A DNA stretch of 5,841 nt from JAYEJW01 sp034716535 (GCA_034716535.1 JAYEJW010000593.1:1-5841), one strand, 5' to 3'; shown: positions 1 through 5,840, counted from the stretch's first letter. Translations and numbers: made by a program. Notes: a model not told the origin generated them from the letters alone.

Positions 1-1
1 C

Positions 2-151
2 ATCCTTGTCCTGGAGGGCGGAATCGTGATCATTCAGGTGATGCGTCTCGAGTACTACGAGGGCTTCTCCCGCTACTTCTCGGGCGACGGGCACGAGTTC
101 GCGCCCCTGCGGCTGCGGAAGGCTACTGGCGAGCAACGGGCGTCTTCTTGA
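2..151 (+). CDS. V-type ATPase subunit I, C-terminal fragment (5' end outside window)
   Basis: This open frame enters from the left edge and gives 49 residues before TGA. It begins ILVLEGGIVIIQVMRLEYYE and continues with GFSRYF and HEFAPLRL. The pattern L-E-G-x-I-V-x-I-Q-x-x-R-L-x-Y-Y-E-x-F-S-x-(Y/F)-F followed by a G/D-rich turn and (E/R)-F-x-P-L is the conserved C-terminus of subunit I, the a-type membrane stator of V/A-type ATPases. Known of the family: the membrane domain holds the ion half-channels facing the K ring, and the N-terminal cytoplasmic domain anchors the peripheral stalks. Only the last membrane helix and tail are visible, so the essential channel Arg cannot be checked. The tail after PLRL (about 12 residues, hydrophilic) looks variable. 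K follows after 54 bases, which fits the usual I-K neighbourhood. Confidence 0.93.
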   Translation: MLVLEGGIVIIQVMRLEYYEGFSRYFSGDGHEFAPLRLRKATGEQRASS

Positions 152-205
152 AGTGTTTGAACCTACAAATCCAACTGATCCAACTGAAAACAACAGGAGC
201 TAACC
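152..205 (+). promoter_or_regulatory. Leader of the proteolipid gene with Shine-Dalgarno AGGAG
   Basis: These 54 bases separate subunit I from K. By count they are about 41% G+C, well below the flanking genes, and rich in A and C, so little stable RNA structure is expected. AGGAG at 195-199 lies 6 bases before the K ATG and is one of the best ribosome binding sites in the window. A perfect tandem 9-mer, ATCCAACTG, occupies 169-177 and 178-186. Inference: the open leader and strong site suit high translation of a subunit needed in many copies per complex, as known for the E. coli F-type c-subunit gene. I see no promoter I would defend. Confidence 0.55.
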
Positions 206-652
206 ATGTACTGGCTCGTCGGCCTCATGTCTTTCGCCATCCTCGGCCTGATTGTCTCCGGTATCTTTCTTGAGATGCGGCCTAACTATGCCCCGCGCAT
301 TCGCCGCTGGTACAAGCCCGCTTTGGGCACCCAGCTGCTTGCCTTTGTCGGGGCCCAGCTCGGACTCTTGATCCTGGGAGTCTCGGACGTCATGGCCGAG
401 ACCGAGGTCATCACCGAGGCCGTCACCGAGATCTCCACCGGCATGGGCCTGGCGATCCTGGGTGTGGGCGTGCCGACAGGACTCGCCACGATCGGCGCGG
501 GTATCGCCGTGGGACCGATCGGTGCCGCCTCACTGGCCATGATTTCCGAGAAGCCAGAGAGCCTCGGCCGGACCCTCATCTTTCTGGGACTGGCCGAAGG
601 TATCGCGATCTACGGTCTGGTCATGAGTATTCTGCTGCTGAACCGCATCTAG
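206..652 (+). CDS. V-type ATPase subunit K (rotor-ring proteolipid, c-type)
   Basis: This 148-residue hydrophobic protein forms the rotating membrane ring that carries ions past subunit I. I see four candidate membrane segments: about 2-22, 42-61, 78-112 (a long Gly/Ala-rich helix) and 122-146. The last two form the classical c hairpin. They are joined by a polar loop S-E-K-P-E-S-L-G-R (114-122), and the second contains LAEGIAIYGL with the expected ion-binding carboxylate Glu131. From memory of Enterococcus NtpK, an ungapped alignment places Val102 at its Na+ ligand Gln110 and Gly132 at Thr140, so a canonical Na+ site is not preserved and H+ coupling is likelier (inference). The first ~75 residues are an extension relative to short single-hairpin proteolipids. 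They comprise a helix, a basic loop (RIRRWYKP), a second helix ending GVSDVMAET, and an acidic stretch. The start is fixed by AGGAG 6 bases upstream. Confidence 0.95.
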   Translation: MYWLVGLMSFAILGLIVSGIFLEMRPNYAPRIRRWYKPALGTQLLAFVGAQLGLLILGVSDVMAETEVITEAVTEISTGMGLAILGVGVPTGLATIGAGIAVGPIGAASLAMISEKPESLGRTLIFLGLAEGIAIYGLVMSILLLNRI

Positions 653-655
653 TCG

Positions 656-1000
656 GTGAACGCGGAAATGGCTGCTCAGTCCACCCCCGACGGCACCCGT
701 ATGGTTTTCCTGGGAGACGAAACCCTGGCGGACGGCTTCCGCATGATCGGCTTCGAAACCCACACGGCGCCCTCCGACGAGGAAGTCGAGCGTTTCTTCC
801 ATCGCCTGATTGTGCAGAAGGAGACCGCGTTTGTTGTCGTCGACGAGCGGGTGATGCAGAGTCAATCCGCAAGCCTGCGCCAAACGCGTCGGGAGGGCGG
901 GCGTATCATCGTCGCCGCAATCCCGCTCCTGCAGGACCCGCCACGACTCGCAAGCGATGTTGCCGATCGGCTGCAGGCCATGTTCGGTAACGCGCGTTGA
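656..1000 (+). CDS. V-type ATPase subunit F (central-shaft accessory subunit)
   Basis: The 114-residue product matches the size and plan of subunit F, which binds D in the central shaft and influences coupling. The core begins at residue 16 with MVFLGDETLADGFRMIGFET, equivalent to the family's opening strand (hydrophobic-G-D-x-x-x-x-x-G-F-R-x-x-G). A helix rich in E and R follows (41-52), then the strand TAFVVVDERV (57-66) and the strand RIIVAAIPLL (83-92), typical of its CheY-like fold. The C-terminal stretch 98-114 is short and basic. The reading frame opens with GTG 4 bases after the last base of the K stop, suggesting translational coupling, but no clear Shine-Dalgarno is visible. ATG at 668 (residue 5) or 701 (residue 16) are alternative starts. 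Assignment rests on pattern plus position, as F is poorly conserved. Confidence 0.85.
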   Translation: MNAEMAAQSTPDGTRMVFLGDETLADGFRMIGFETHTAPSDEEVERFFHRLIVQKETAFVVVDERVMQSQSASLRQTRREGGRIIVAAIPLLQDPPRLASDVADRLQAMFGNAR

Positions 1001-1027
1001 CCCTAACGTCATGGGACAGAATCCATC

Positions 1028-1669
1028 GTGAAACAGGTACAAGAACTCGAACAGGCCATTTTGGCCCGCGCTGAACGGCTGGCTGCCGAGTATCGCGAAC
1101 GAGCCCGGCGCAAACGAGACAGCATCCTCCGCGAGGCGGCAGAGAAGCTGCGGCTGCGTGAGCAACGCGAGGAGGCCATCGCCAAGGCCCTCGGAGAGCG
1201 CACTTTCCGCCAGCGAGTGCAAGCCAGCGAGCTCAAAATGCAGGGCCACCTCGACCGGGTGCGCTGGAATCTGGTCACCGACGTGGAGCGTGGCCTGAAA
1301 GAGCGTACGGCAGTCTTCAAGCAGGATGAGGCGGCCTATCTAAAGGCCCTGAAAGCCTACATATCCCAAGCGGCGCAACAGATTGAAGCCGACGAACTCG
1401 TCGCCGCGCTCAACCAGAACGACCTCCAGGCCCTTGAGGACCAGTGGACGGAGATCGCCAAAGAGGCGGCCCCGGAGAAATCGATCCGTCTGTCCCCGGA
1501 GCCCATCGAAACACTGGGCGGCGTCCTGTTGACGAGTGCAGACAACCGCATCCGGGTGGACAACACCTTCGAAGGCCGGCTCGACCGGCTGCGCAACCAT
1601 GTCCAGCAGGTGATCCTGGAGCGTCTGCTTCCCAGCACCTCGGAAACCGGCAATCTGTTCAGCGGGTGA
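1028..1669 (+). CDS. V-type ATPase subunit E (peripheral stalk)
   Basis: Subunit E is part of the peripheral stalk that holds the A3B3 head still against rotation. The 213-residue protein has the expected two-part plan. Residues 1 to about 105 are a highly charged, Arg/Glu/Ala-rich helix with heptad character and almost no Gly or Pro. From about 110 there is a compact domain containing the family signature GGVLLTSADNRIRVDNTFEG (164-183) followed by RLDRLRNHVQQVILERLL. The signature G-G-x-x-x-x-(S/T)-x-D-x-R-I-x-V-D-N-T-F-E is decisive. The start is GTG at 1028. A GGGA at 1013-1016 is a weak binding site at a rather long spacing (11 bases). The stop is 4 bases before the A start, so E and A are probably translationally linked. 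The heterodimer partner (G/H) is not in this window. Confidence 0.95.
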   Translation: MKQVQELEQAILARAERLAAEYRERARRKRDSILREAAEKLRLREQREEAIAKALGERTFRQRVQASELKMQGHLDRVRWNLVTDVERGLKERTAVFKQDEAAYLKALKAYISQAAQQIEADELVAALNQNDLQALEDQWTEIAKEAAPEKSIRLSPEPIETLGGVLLTSADNRIRVDNTFEGRLDRLRNHVQQVILERLLPSTSETGNLFSG

Positions 1670-1673
1670 GAGC

Positions 1674-3470
1674 ATGATCGAACGCACACAAGTCGGAGTC
1701 ATCCGCGATATCAACGGGCCCATCGTCACGATCGAACTTCCGGGTGTTCGAAACGGCGAGCAGGTCAAGATCGGGGAGCTGGGACTTTTCGGTGAGGTCA
1801 TTGCCCTGAATGGGCAACAGGCCATCGTCCAGACCTACGAGTCCACCGATGGCGTACGGCCCGGCGAGCCGGCGGTAGGTCTCGGGTGGCCGCTCTCCGT
1901 CGAGCTCGGACCCGGCCTCCTGGGCGGAATCTTCGACGGCGTGCAGCGGCCGCTGGAGAAGATCGCCCTCGAATCCGGAGACTACATCCGCCGCGGCCTC
2001 GATGTTCCCTCCCTGGACCGCAGCCGGGCTTGGCAGTTCGAGCCCAACGAGGACCTGGAGATCGGTGCGCAGGTAGGCCCCGGCACCGTGCTCGGCACCG
2101 TACAGGAGACCCAAACCATCCAGCACCGTATCCTGGTGCCACCGGGCACATCCGGCGAGCTCGAGGAGATCGCACCGGACGGCGAGTATGACCTGGAGGC
2201 CACGATCGCCCATGTTCGCGATGGCCAGGGCCATAGTCGGCGGGTCGGGCTCTACCACCGCTGGCCCGTGCGCAAACCCCGCCCCTACCTCAAGCGCGAC
2301 GACGGCATCTCGCCACTGATCACCGGACAACGGGTCATCGACACCTTCTTCCCTCAGCTCAAGGGCGGCAAGGGCGCGGTGCCTGGTCCCTTCGGTGCCG
2401 GCAAGACCGTCGTCCAGCAGCAGGTCGCCCGTTGGTCCAACGCGGACATCGTCATCTACGTGGGCTGTGGAGAGCGCGGCAACGAGCTGGTGGATGTCTT
2501 GGAGACCTTCCCCCAGCTGGACGATCCCTACACCGGCCGCAAGCTCATGGAGCGCACCTTGCTGGTGGCCAATACCTCCAACATGCCGGTTGTGGCGCGG
2601 GAGGCGTCGATCTACGTCGGCATCACCATGGCCGAGTATTACCGGGATATGGGCTATGATGTGGTAATGCTCGCGGACTCCACCAGCCGCTGGGCTGAGG
2701 CCCTGCGCGAGGTGTCCGGCCGCCTCGGCCAGATGCCGGTGGAGGAAGGATACCCCGCCTATCTGGCCTCGCGGCTGGCGGCCGTCTACGAGCGAGCGGG
2801 TCGCGTGGAAACCTACGGGGCAGGCTCCGGCTCGGTAACCCTGATCGGGGCCGTTTCTCCCCCGGGCGGCGACTTCTCGGAGCCGGTGACCAGCCACACC
2901 AAAGACATCATCGAGACCTTCTGGGCCTTGTCAAAAGAGCTTGCCGACGCCCGCCACTACCCGTCCATCGACTGGGTGACCAGCTTCTCCGGCCACGTAC
3001 ACACCGCCGCCCAATGGTGGGCCGAAGAGGTGGACCGCAGCTGGGAGAGACGGCGCACCCAGGCCCTGGCCCTGCTGGCCCGCGACGCGGAGCTCTCGCG
3101 CATCGTCAACCTGGTGGGTCCCGAGGCCCTGTCCGACGCCCAGCGCTGGGAGCTTGAGGGCGCCGCCCTGATCAAGGAAGGCGTGCTGCAGCAGAGCGCC
3201 CTGGATGAGGTGGACACATTCTGCTCCCCCCAAAAGCAATTCGCCCTGCTGGATCTCGCGCTCACCATCTACGATAAGGGGGCGGCCCTGGTAGAGCTGG
3301 GTGTGCCGGTCCAGGAACTGCAGACCCTGCCCTTTCTGGCCAAGGCACGGCGCTGCAAGTCCATGTACAACAGTGATCAACTCGATAAGATCGCGGAGTT
3401 TCGTACAGACGTGGGGCAGGAGTTCGAGAAGATCCGCCTCGAGTACGCCAAACAGGGGGAGCACGCGTGA
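1674..3470 (+). CDS. atpA: V-type ATPase catalytic subunit A (EC 7.1.2.2)
   Basis: This 598-residue protein is the catalytic nucleotide-binding subunit of the A3B3 head and has the usual length. Domains in order: N-terminal beta barrel (about 1-75, opening VGVIRDINGPIVTIELPGV); the A-specific non-homologous insert (about 110-200, including VGPGTVLGTVQET and LVPPGTSGELEEI), which separates A from F-type beta; nucleotide-binding domain (about 205-440); helical C-terminal domain to 598. Walker A is GPFGAGKT at 238-245 with Lys244. The catalytic Glu is in GCGERGNE at Glu267. The Walker B segment is DVVMLADSTSRWAEALRE (329-346) with Asp335. All key residues are intact, so an active ATPase site is expected. 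ATG 1674 follows a weak GGTGAG (1665-1670). The bacterial literature uses both atpA and ntpA. The stop overlaps the start of B. Confidence 0.99.
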   Translation: MIERTQVGVIRDINGPIVTIELPGVRNGEQVKIGELGLFGEVIALNGQQAIVQTYESTDGVRPGEPAVGLGWPLSVELGPGLLGGIFDGVQRPLEKIALESGDYIRRGLDVPSLDRSRAWQFEPNEDLEIGAQVGPGTVLGTVQETQTIQHRILVPPGTSGELEEIAPDGEYDLEATIAHVRDGQGHSRRVGLYHRWPVRKPRPYLKRDDGISPLITGQRVIDTFFPQLKGGKGAVPGPFGAGKTVVQQQVARWSNADIVIYVGCGERGNELVDVLETFPQLDDPYTGRKLMERTLLVANTSNMPVVAREASIYVGITMAEYYRDMGYDVVMLADSTSRWAEALREVSGRLGQMPVEEGYPAYLASRLAAVYERAGRVETYGAGSGSVTLIGAVSPPGGDFSEPVTSHTKDIIETFWALSKELADARHYPSIDWVTSFSGHVHTAAQWWAEEVDRSWERRRTQALALLARDAELSRIVNLVGPEALSDAQRWELEGAALIKEGVLQQSALDEVDTFCSPQKQFALLDLALTIYDKGAALVELGVPVQELQTLPFLAKARRCKSMYNSDQLDKIAEFRTDVGQEFEKIRLEYAKQGEHA

Positions 3471-4846
3471 GCGTCAAAGAATACCGTACCGCCGCCGAGG
3501 CCCGTGGCGGCCTCCTGGTGATGAGGCAAACCCCGGGCGTGGCCTTCGGGGACCGCGTGCAGATCGAGGACCACGCGGGCACCAAACGCAACGGACAGGT
3601 CATCCGCGCCTCCGACGACGAGGTGCTGATCCTGGTGTTCGAGGGTACCGACGACCTGGACCTGGAGACGACCTGGGTGCGTTTCCTCGACGAGCCGGTG
3701 GAGATCGCCCTTTCCCCCGAGATCCTCGGCCGGGTCTTCAACGGTCTCGGCGAGCCCCGTGACGACCGCCCGCCCATTTTGTCCAACACCCGCCGTCCGG
3801 TCAGTGGCTCCGCCATCAACCCGGCGGCGCGCACCTACCCGAGGGAATTCATCCAGACCGGCGTGTCCACCATCGACGGCCTCAACTCCCTGGTGCGGGG
3901 CCAGAAGCTGCCGATCTTCTCCGGCTCCGGCCTGCCCCACAACCGGCTCGCCGCCCAGATCGTACGCCAGGCCAAGCTGGTGGACCAGGAGTCGAGCTTC
4001 TCGGTGGTCTTTGCCGCCATGGGCGTCTCCTATGCCGACGCCAAGTTCTTCCAGGACGAGTTCGCATCCTCCGGCGTGCTGCGCAACGTGGTCATGTTCA
4101 TCAACCTGGCGGACGACCCCCCGGTGGAGCGTCTCACCTTGCCCCGCACGGCGCTGACCGCCGCCGAGTACCTGGCCTACGACCTGGACCGCCACGTACT
4201 GGTGATCATGACGGACATGACCTACTACGCGGAGGCCCTGCGCGAGGTCGCCACCGCGAAGGGCGACGTGCCGGCGCGTAAGGGTTATCCCGGCTACCTC
4301 TACTCGGACCTGGCGGAGATCTACGAGCGCTGCGGGCGCATCCATGAGCGTCACGGCTCCATTACCATGATGCCCGTGGTGAGCATGCCCTCCGACGACA
4401 TCACCCACCCGATCCCCGACCTCACAGGCTACATCACCGAGGGCCAGATCGTGCTCTCGCGGGACCTGCACAATCAAGGCATCTACCCCCCCGTGCATAT
4501 CTCACCCTCCCTTTCGCGCCTGATGAAGGACGGCATCGGCAAGGACGACACCAGGGAAGACCACCCTCGGGTCTCCGCCCAGCTCTACGCCCTCTACGCC
4601 CGGGCGCTCGAGACGCGGAACCTTGCCTCGATCATCGGTGCCGACGAGCTCTCGGAGCGGGACCGCCGCTATCTCAAGTTCGCCGACGCCTTTGACGAGC
4701 GCTTCGTGGGACAGGACGAGGCGGAGGACCGCAGCATCGAGGCGACCCTGAATCTGGCATGGGAGCTCATGTCGTCATTTCCACGGGACATGCTGACCCG
4801 TCTGAGCGAAACGGACCTGGCGAAGTACTATCAAGGCTCGGAATAG
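3467..4846 (+). CDS. atpB: V-type ATPase non-catalytic subunit B
   Basis: Subunit B alternates with A in the head and supplies residues to the catalytic site across the interface. The 459-residue protein has the family's usual length and motifs: the N-terminal barrel; FNGLGEP (91-97); AINPAARTYPREFIQTGVST (116-135); and LVRGQKLPIFSGSGLPHN (142-159), where SGSGLPHN replaces the Walker A Lys/Thr, as expected for B. DDITHPIPDLTGYITEGQIV (310-329) and SPSLSRLMKDG (346-356) follow, the latter with the presumed arginine finger Arg351. It ends LAKYYQGSE, near the normal terminus. The GTG start at 3467 shares four bases (GTGA) with the stop of A. A strong purine run AGGGGGAG (3454-3461), 5 bases upstream, supports this start and equal output with A. 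Confidence 0.99.
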   Translation: MSVKEYRTAAEARGGLLVMRQTPGVAFGDRVQIEDHAGTKRNGQVIRASDDEVLILVFEGTDDLDLETTWVRFLDEPVEIALSPEILGRVFNGLGEPRDDRPPILSNTRRPVSGSAINPAARTYPREFIQTGVSTIDGLNSLVRGQKLPIFSGSGLPHNRLAAQIVRQAKLVDQESSFSVVFAAMGVSYADAKFFQDEFASSGVLRNVVMFINLADDPPVERLTLPRTALTAAEYLAYDLDRHVLVIMTDMTYYAEALREVATAKGDVPARKGYPGYLYSDLAEIYERCGRIHERHGSITMMPVVSMPSDDITHPIPDLTGYITEGQIVLSRDLHNQGIYPPVHISPSLSRLMKDGIGKDDTREDHPRVSAQLYALYARALETRNLASIIGADELSERDRRYLKFADAFDERFVGQDEAEDRSIEATLNLAWELMSSFPRDMLTRLSETDLAKYYQGSE

Positions 4847-4853
4847 GAAAACC

Positions 4854-4890
4854 GCGAAGGCGCAACGAGCGCAAGGGACACGCAAAGCAA
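4854..4890. repeat. Degenerate short tandem tract after subunit B
   Basis: Just after the B stop lies a run of related short units: GCGAAGGC, GCAACGA, GCGCAAGGGACAC and GCAAAGCAA. They share a GC(G/A)AAG-like core at roughly 7-12 base spacing. It has no start codon or ribosome site of its own and looks unlike the coding DNA around it. I recognise this style of GCGAAGG-type decayed intergenic tract from other proteobacterial genomes, but cannot name a family. It directly abuts the palindrome at 4891, so the two may have arrived together. Confidence 0.4.
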
Positions 4891-4928
4891 TGTAGGTCGG
4901 GTTCGGCGCCGTTCGCCGTAACCCGACA
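4891..4928. repeat. Palindromic intergenic repeat (REP-like hairpin) between B and D
   Basis: The sequence TGTAGGTCGGGTT...AACCCGACA folds into a hairpin. GTCGGGTT (4896-4903) pairs perfectly with AACCCGAC (4920-4927). After a one-base bulge (T4919), CGGCG (4904-4908) pairs with CGCCG (4914-4918), leaving loop CCGTT (4909-4913). That is 13 pairs in 32 bases. The outer motif TGTAGGTCGGGTT...AACCCGACA resembles a dispersed repeat I recall from several Gammaproteobacteria (memory only). No T-run follows, so it does not look like a rho-independent terminator. It sits within the transcript joining B to D and could pause polymerase or protect the upstream mRNA (inference). Confidence 0.75.
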
Positions 4929-4948
4929 GGGCGCATGTCTCGCGCCCT
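4928..4948. repeat. Short inverted repeat upstream of subunit D
   Basis: AGGGCGC (4928-4934) pairs with GCGCCCT (4942-4948) around the 7-base loop ATGTCTC. It begins on the last base of the preceding palindrome, so the two hairpins stack directly. The loop contains the ATG at 4935, which could extend the D frame by 14 residues; burial in a repeat hairpin argues against that start. No T-run follows. Confidence 0.5.
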
Positions 4949-4976
4949 ATTCCGTTCATTCGCTGACAAAGAACCC

Positions 4977-5600
4977 ATGGCACAACAACTGATTAAGGTC
5001 CCGCCTACCAAGAACACCCTGCTCCGCCTCAAGAAGCAGGTGAAGTTCCTCGAAGAAGGGCACGACCTCCTGGAGCGAAAACGTGAGCTCTTGACGCGCC
5101 TGGTCTACGAGCGCATCGGCGAATACCGCAGGCTGCGTGACGAGGCGGAAAAAGGGTTAGCGGTCGCCTACCGCTGCCTCAGCGTCACCCTCTTGCGCAT
5201 GGGTAGCCGCGGGATCCATCAAGCCGCGTTGGGCGCAGAGCCCGCCGCCCGCGTGGACATCCTGCCGCGGCGCAGCCTGGGCGTCGAATACCCCTCCGTC
5301 AGCGCCGAGCGCGTGCCCCTTAAGCCCGTGGGCCTGCTCGGCACCGACGCCAGCTTCGACAACTCCCGCGAGCACATCGCCGATCTGGCCGTGCTGCTCG
5401 CCAGGCTGGGGGAAGTGGAGATCGCGCTACATCGGCTCATGGAAGAACAGCGCAAGGCCCAGAAACGGGTCAACGCCCTTAAGTACAACATCATCCCTCT
5501 CTACCGTCGAACCATTCACTTCATCCAGTCGGCCCTCGAAGAGGAAGAGCGCAATACGCTGTTCCAGGTCAAGCTGTTGCGCGAACGGGCTGAGGCCTAG
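4977..5600 (+). CDS. atpD: V-type ATPase subunit D (central rotor shaft)
   Basis: Subunit D is the coiled-coil shaft that turns inside the A3B3 head, the functional counterpart of F-type gamma. From ATG 4977 the protein has 207 residues, the family's usual size. It opens MAQQLIKVPPTKNTLLRLKK, matching the conserved start (I-K-V-x-P-T-(K/R)-x-x-L-L-x-L-K). Then comes QVKFLEEGHDLLERKRELL, the N-terminal helix with the G-H-D-L-L-x-x-K-R core. A variable middle (about 75-130, with EYPSVSAERVPLKP) follows. The C-terminal helix contains QKRVNALKYNIIPLYRRTI (162-180) and EEEERNTLFQVKLL. ATG at 4935 is in frame and adds MSRALFRSFADKEP, but that stretch has no family match and lies partly in repeat DNA, so I prefer 4977. 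Neither start has a good Shine-Dalgarno. D is separated from B by about 130 bases, unlike the tight packing elsewhere. Confidence 0.96.
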   Translation: MAQQLIKVPPTKNTLLRLKKQVKFLEEGHDLLERKRELLTRLVYERIGEYRRLRDEAEKGLAVAYRCLSVTLLRMGSRGIHQAALGAEPAARVDILPRRSLGVEYPSVSAERVPLKPVGLLGTDASFDNSREHIADLAVLLARLGEVEIALHRLMEEQRKAQKRVNALKYNIIPLYRRTIHFIQSALEEEERNTLFQVKLLRERAEA

Positions 5601-5626
5601 TACTCCGACAGGGAGGTTTTGATGGA

Positions 5627-5840
5627 ACTCAGAGCGTCCCAAACGCGCCAAGGCAAGGCGCAGTGCGCGGGGAATGGTTATTCCCTTTCCAAGGACTGCA
5701 ACGCCGCATTGGTGCGTTTGGGGCGCTCCCTTCGGGCAAGGCGAGAAGCGGCCATCTGCGTTGTTGCGCCGGCTTGAATTAGCTACGGCTAGTCCTGCGC
5801 TCGCGCGCCTAGCAGCTGACCGCTTCTCGCCTTGCTGAGT
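5627..5840. repeat. Composite structured repeat of two adjacent long hairpins after subunit D
   Basis: The region after D holds no convincing gene but two large inverted repeats side by side. Hairpin 1 spans 5632-5728: GAGCGTCCCAAACGCGCCAA (5632-5651) pairs over its whole length with 5709-5728, using two G-U wobbles. Inside are GCAGT (5660-5664) with ACTGC (5695-5699), and GGGAAT with ATTCCC at the tip. Hairpin 2 spans 5736-5835: 24-base arms 5736-5759 and 5812-5835 match at 22 positions, starting with a perfect 16-base GCAAGGCGAGAAGCGG. Inside, GCTAG (5788-5792) faces CTAGC (5809-5813). The outermost ACTCAG (5627-5632) and CTGAGT (5835-5840) are also inverted, as if they were the ends of one unit of about 214 bases. 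Whether this is a MITE-like element, a dispersed repeat or a structured RNA cannot be told here, and it may continue beyond the window. Confidence 0.7.
5670..5688 (+). terminator. Possible weak transcription terminator at the tip of hairpin 1
   Basis: GGGAAT (5670-5675) and ATTCCC (5680-5685) form a perfect 6-pair stem with a GGTT loop, followed by TTT. It lies 70 bases after the D stop, a plausible place for the operon to end. The stem is short, the T-run is only three, and the hairpin is the apex of a larger repeat structure, so termination is possible but not established. Confidence 0.3.

Noticed and set aside
530..1249. Open frame on the - strand (239 codons) spanning K, F and E
   Set aside because: It crosses three well-identified genes in antisense, has no family resemblance, and is explained by GC-rich codon bias.
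1659..2897. Long open frame on the - strand (412 codons) opposite subunit A
   Set aside because: It lies wholly opposite a gene with intact catalytic motifs. GC-rich codon use in A removes stop codons from this antisense frame, and the product shows no recognisable domain.
3377..4498. Long open frame on the - strand (373 codons) opposite A and B
   Set aside because: It is a shadow of the A end and the B gene. The His/Gly/Val-rich composition is what antisense of GC-rich coding DNA gives, with no motif or own ribosome site.
1674..4846. F-type alpha/beta subunits instead of V-type A/B
   Set aside because: The A protein has the ~90-residue V/A-specific insert before Walker A, the non-catalytic partner has the SGSGLPHN degenerate P-loop, and the neighbours D, E, F, I and K are V-type.
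4891..4928. B-D palindrome as a rho-independent terminator
   Set aside because: The stem is good but no T-run follows, and ending transcription there would cut off subunit D, which the enzyme needs.
4854..4948. CRISPR array in the B-D spacer
   Set aside because: There are no equal-length repeats separated by unique spacers. The units are short, degenerate and contiguous.
4759..4992. 77-codon + strand frame across the B end and the B-D spacer
   Set aside because: Its first third is an out-of-frame reading of B and the rest reads through the repeats. It has no plausible ribosome site and no recognisable product.
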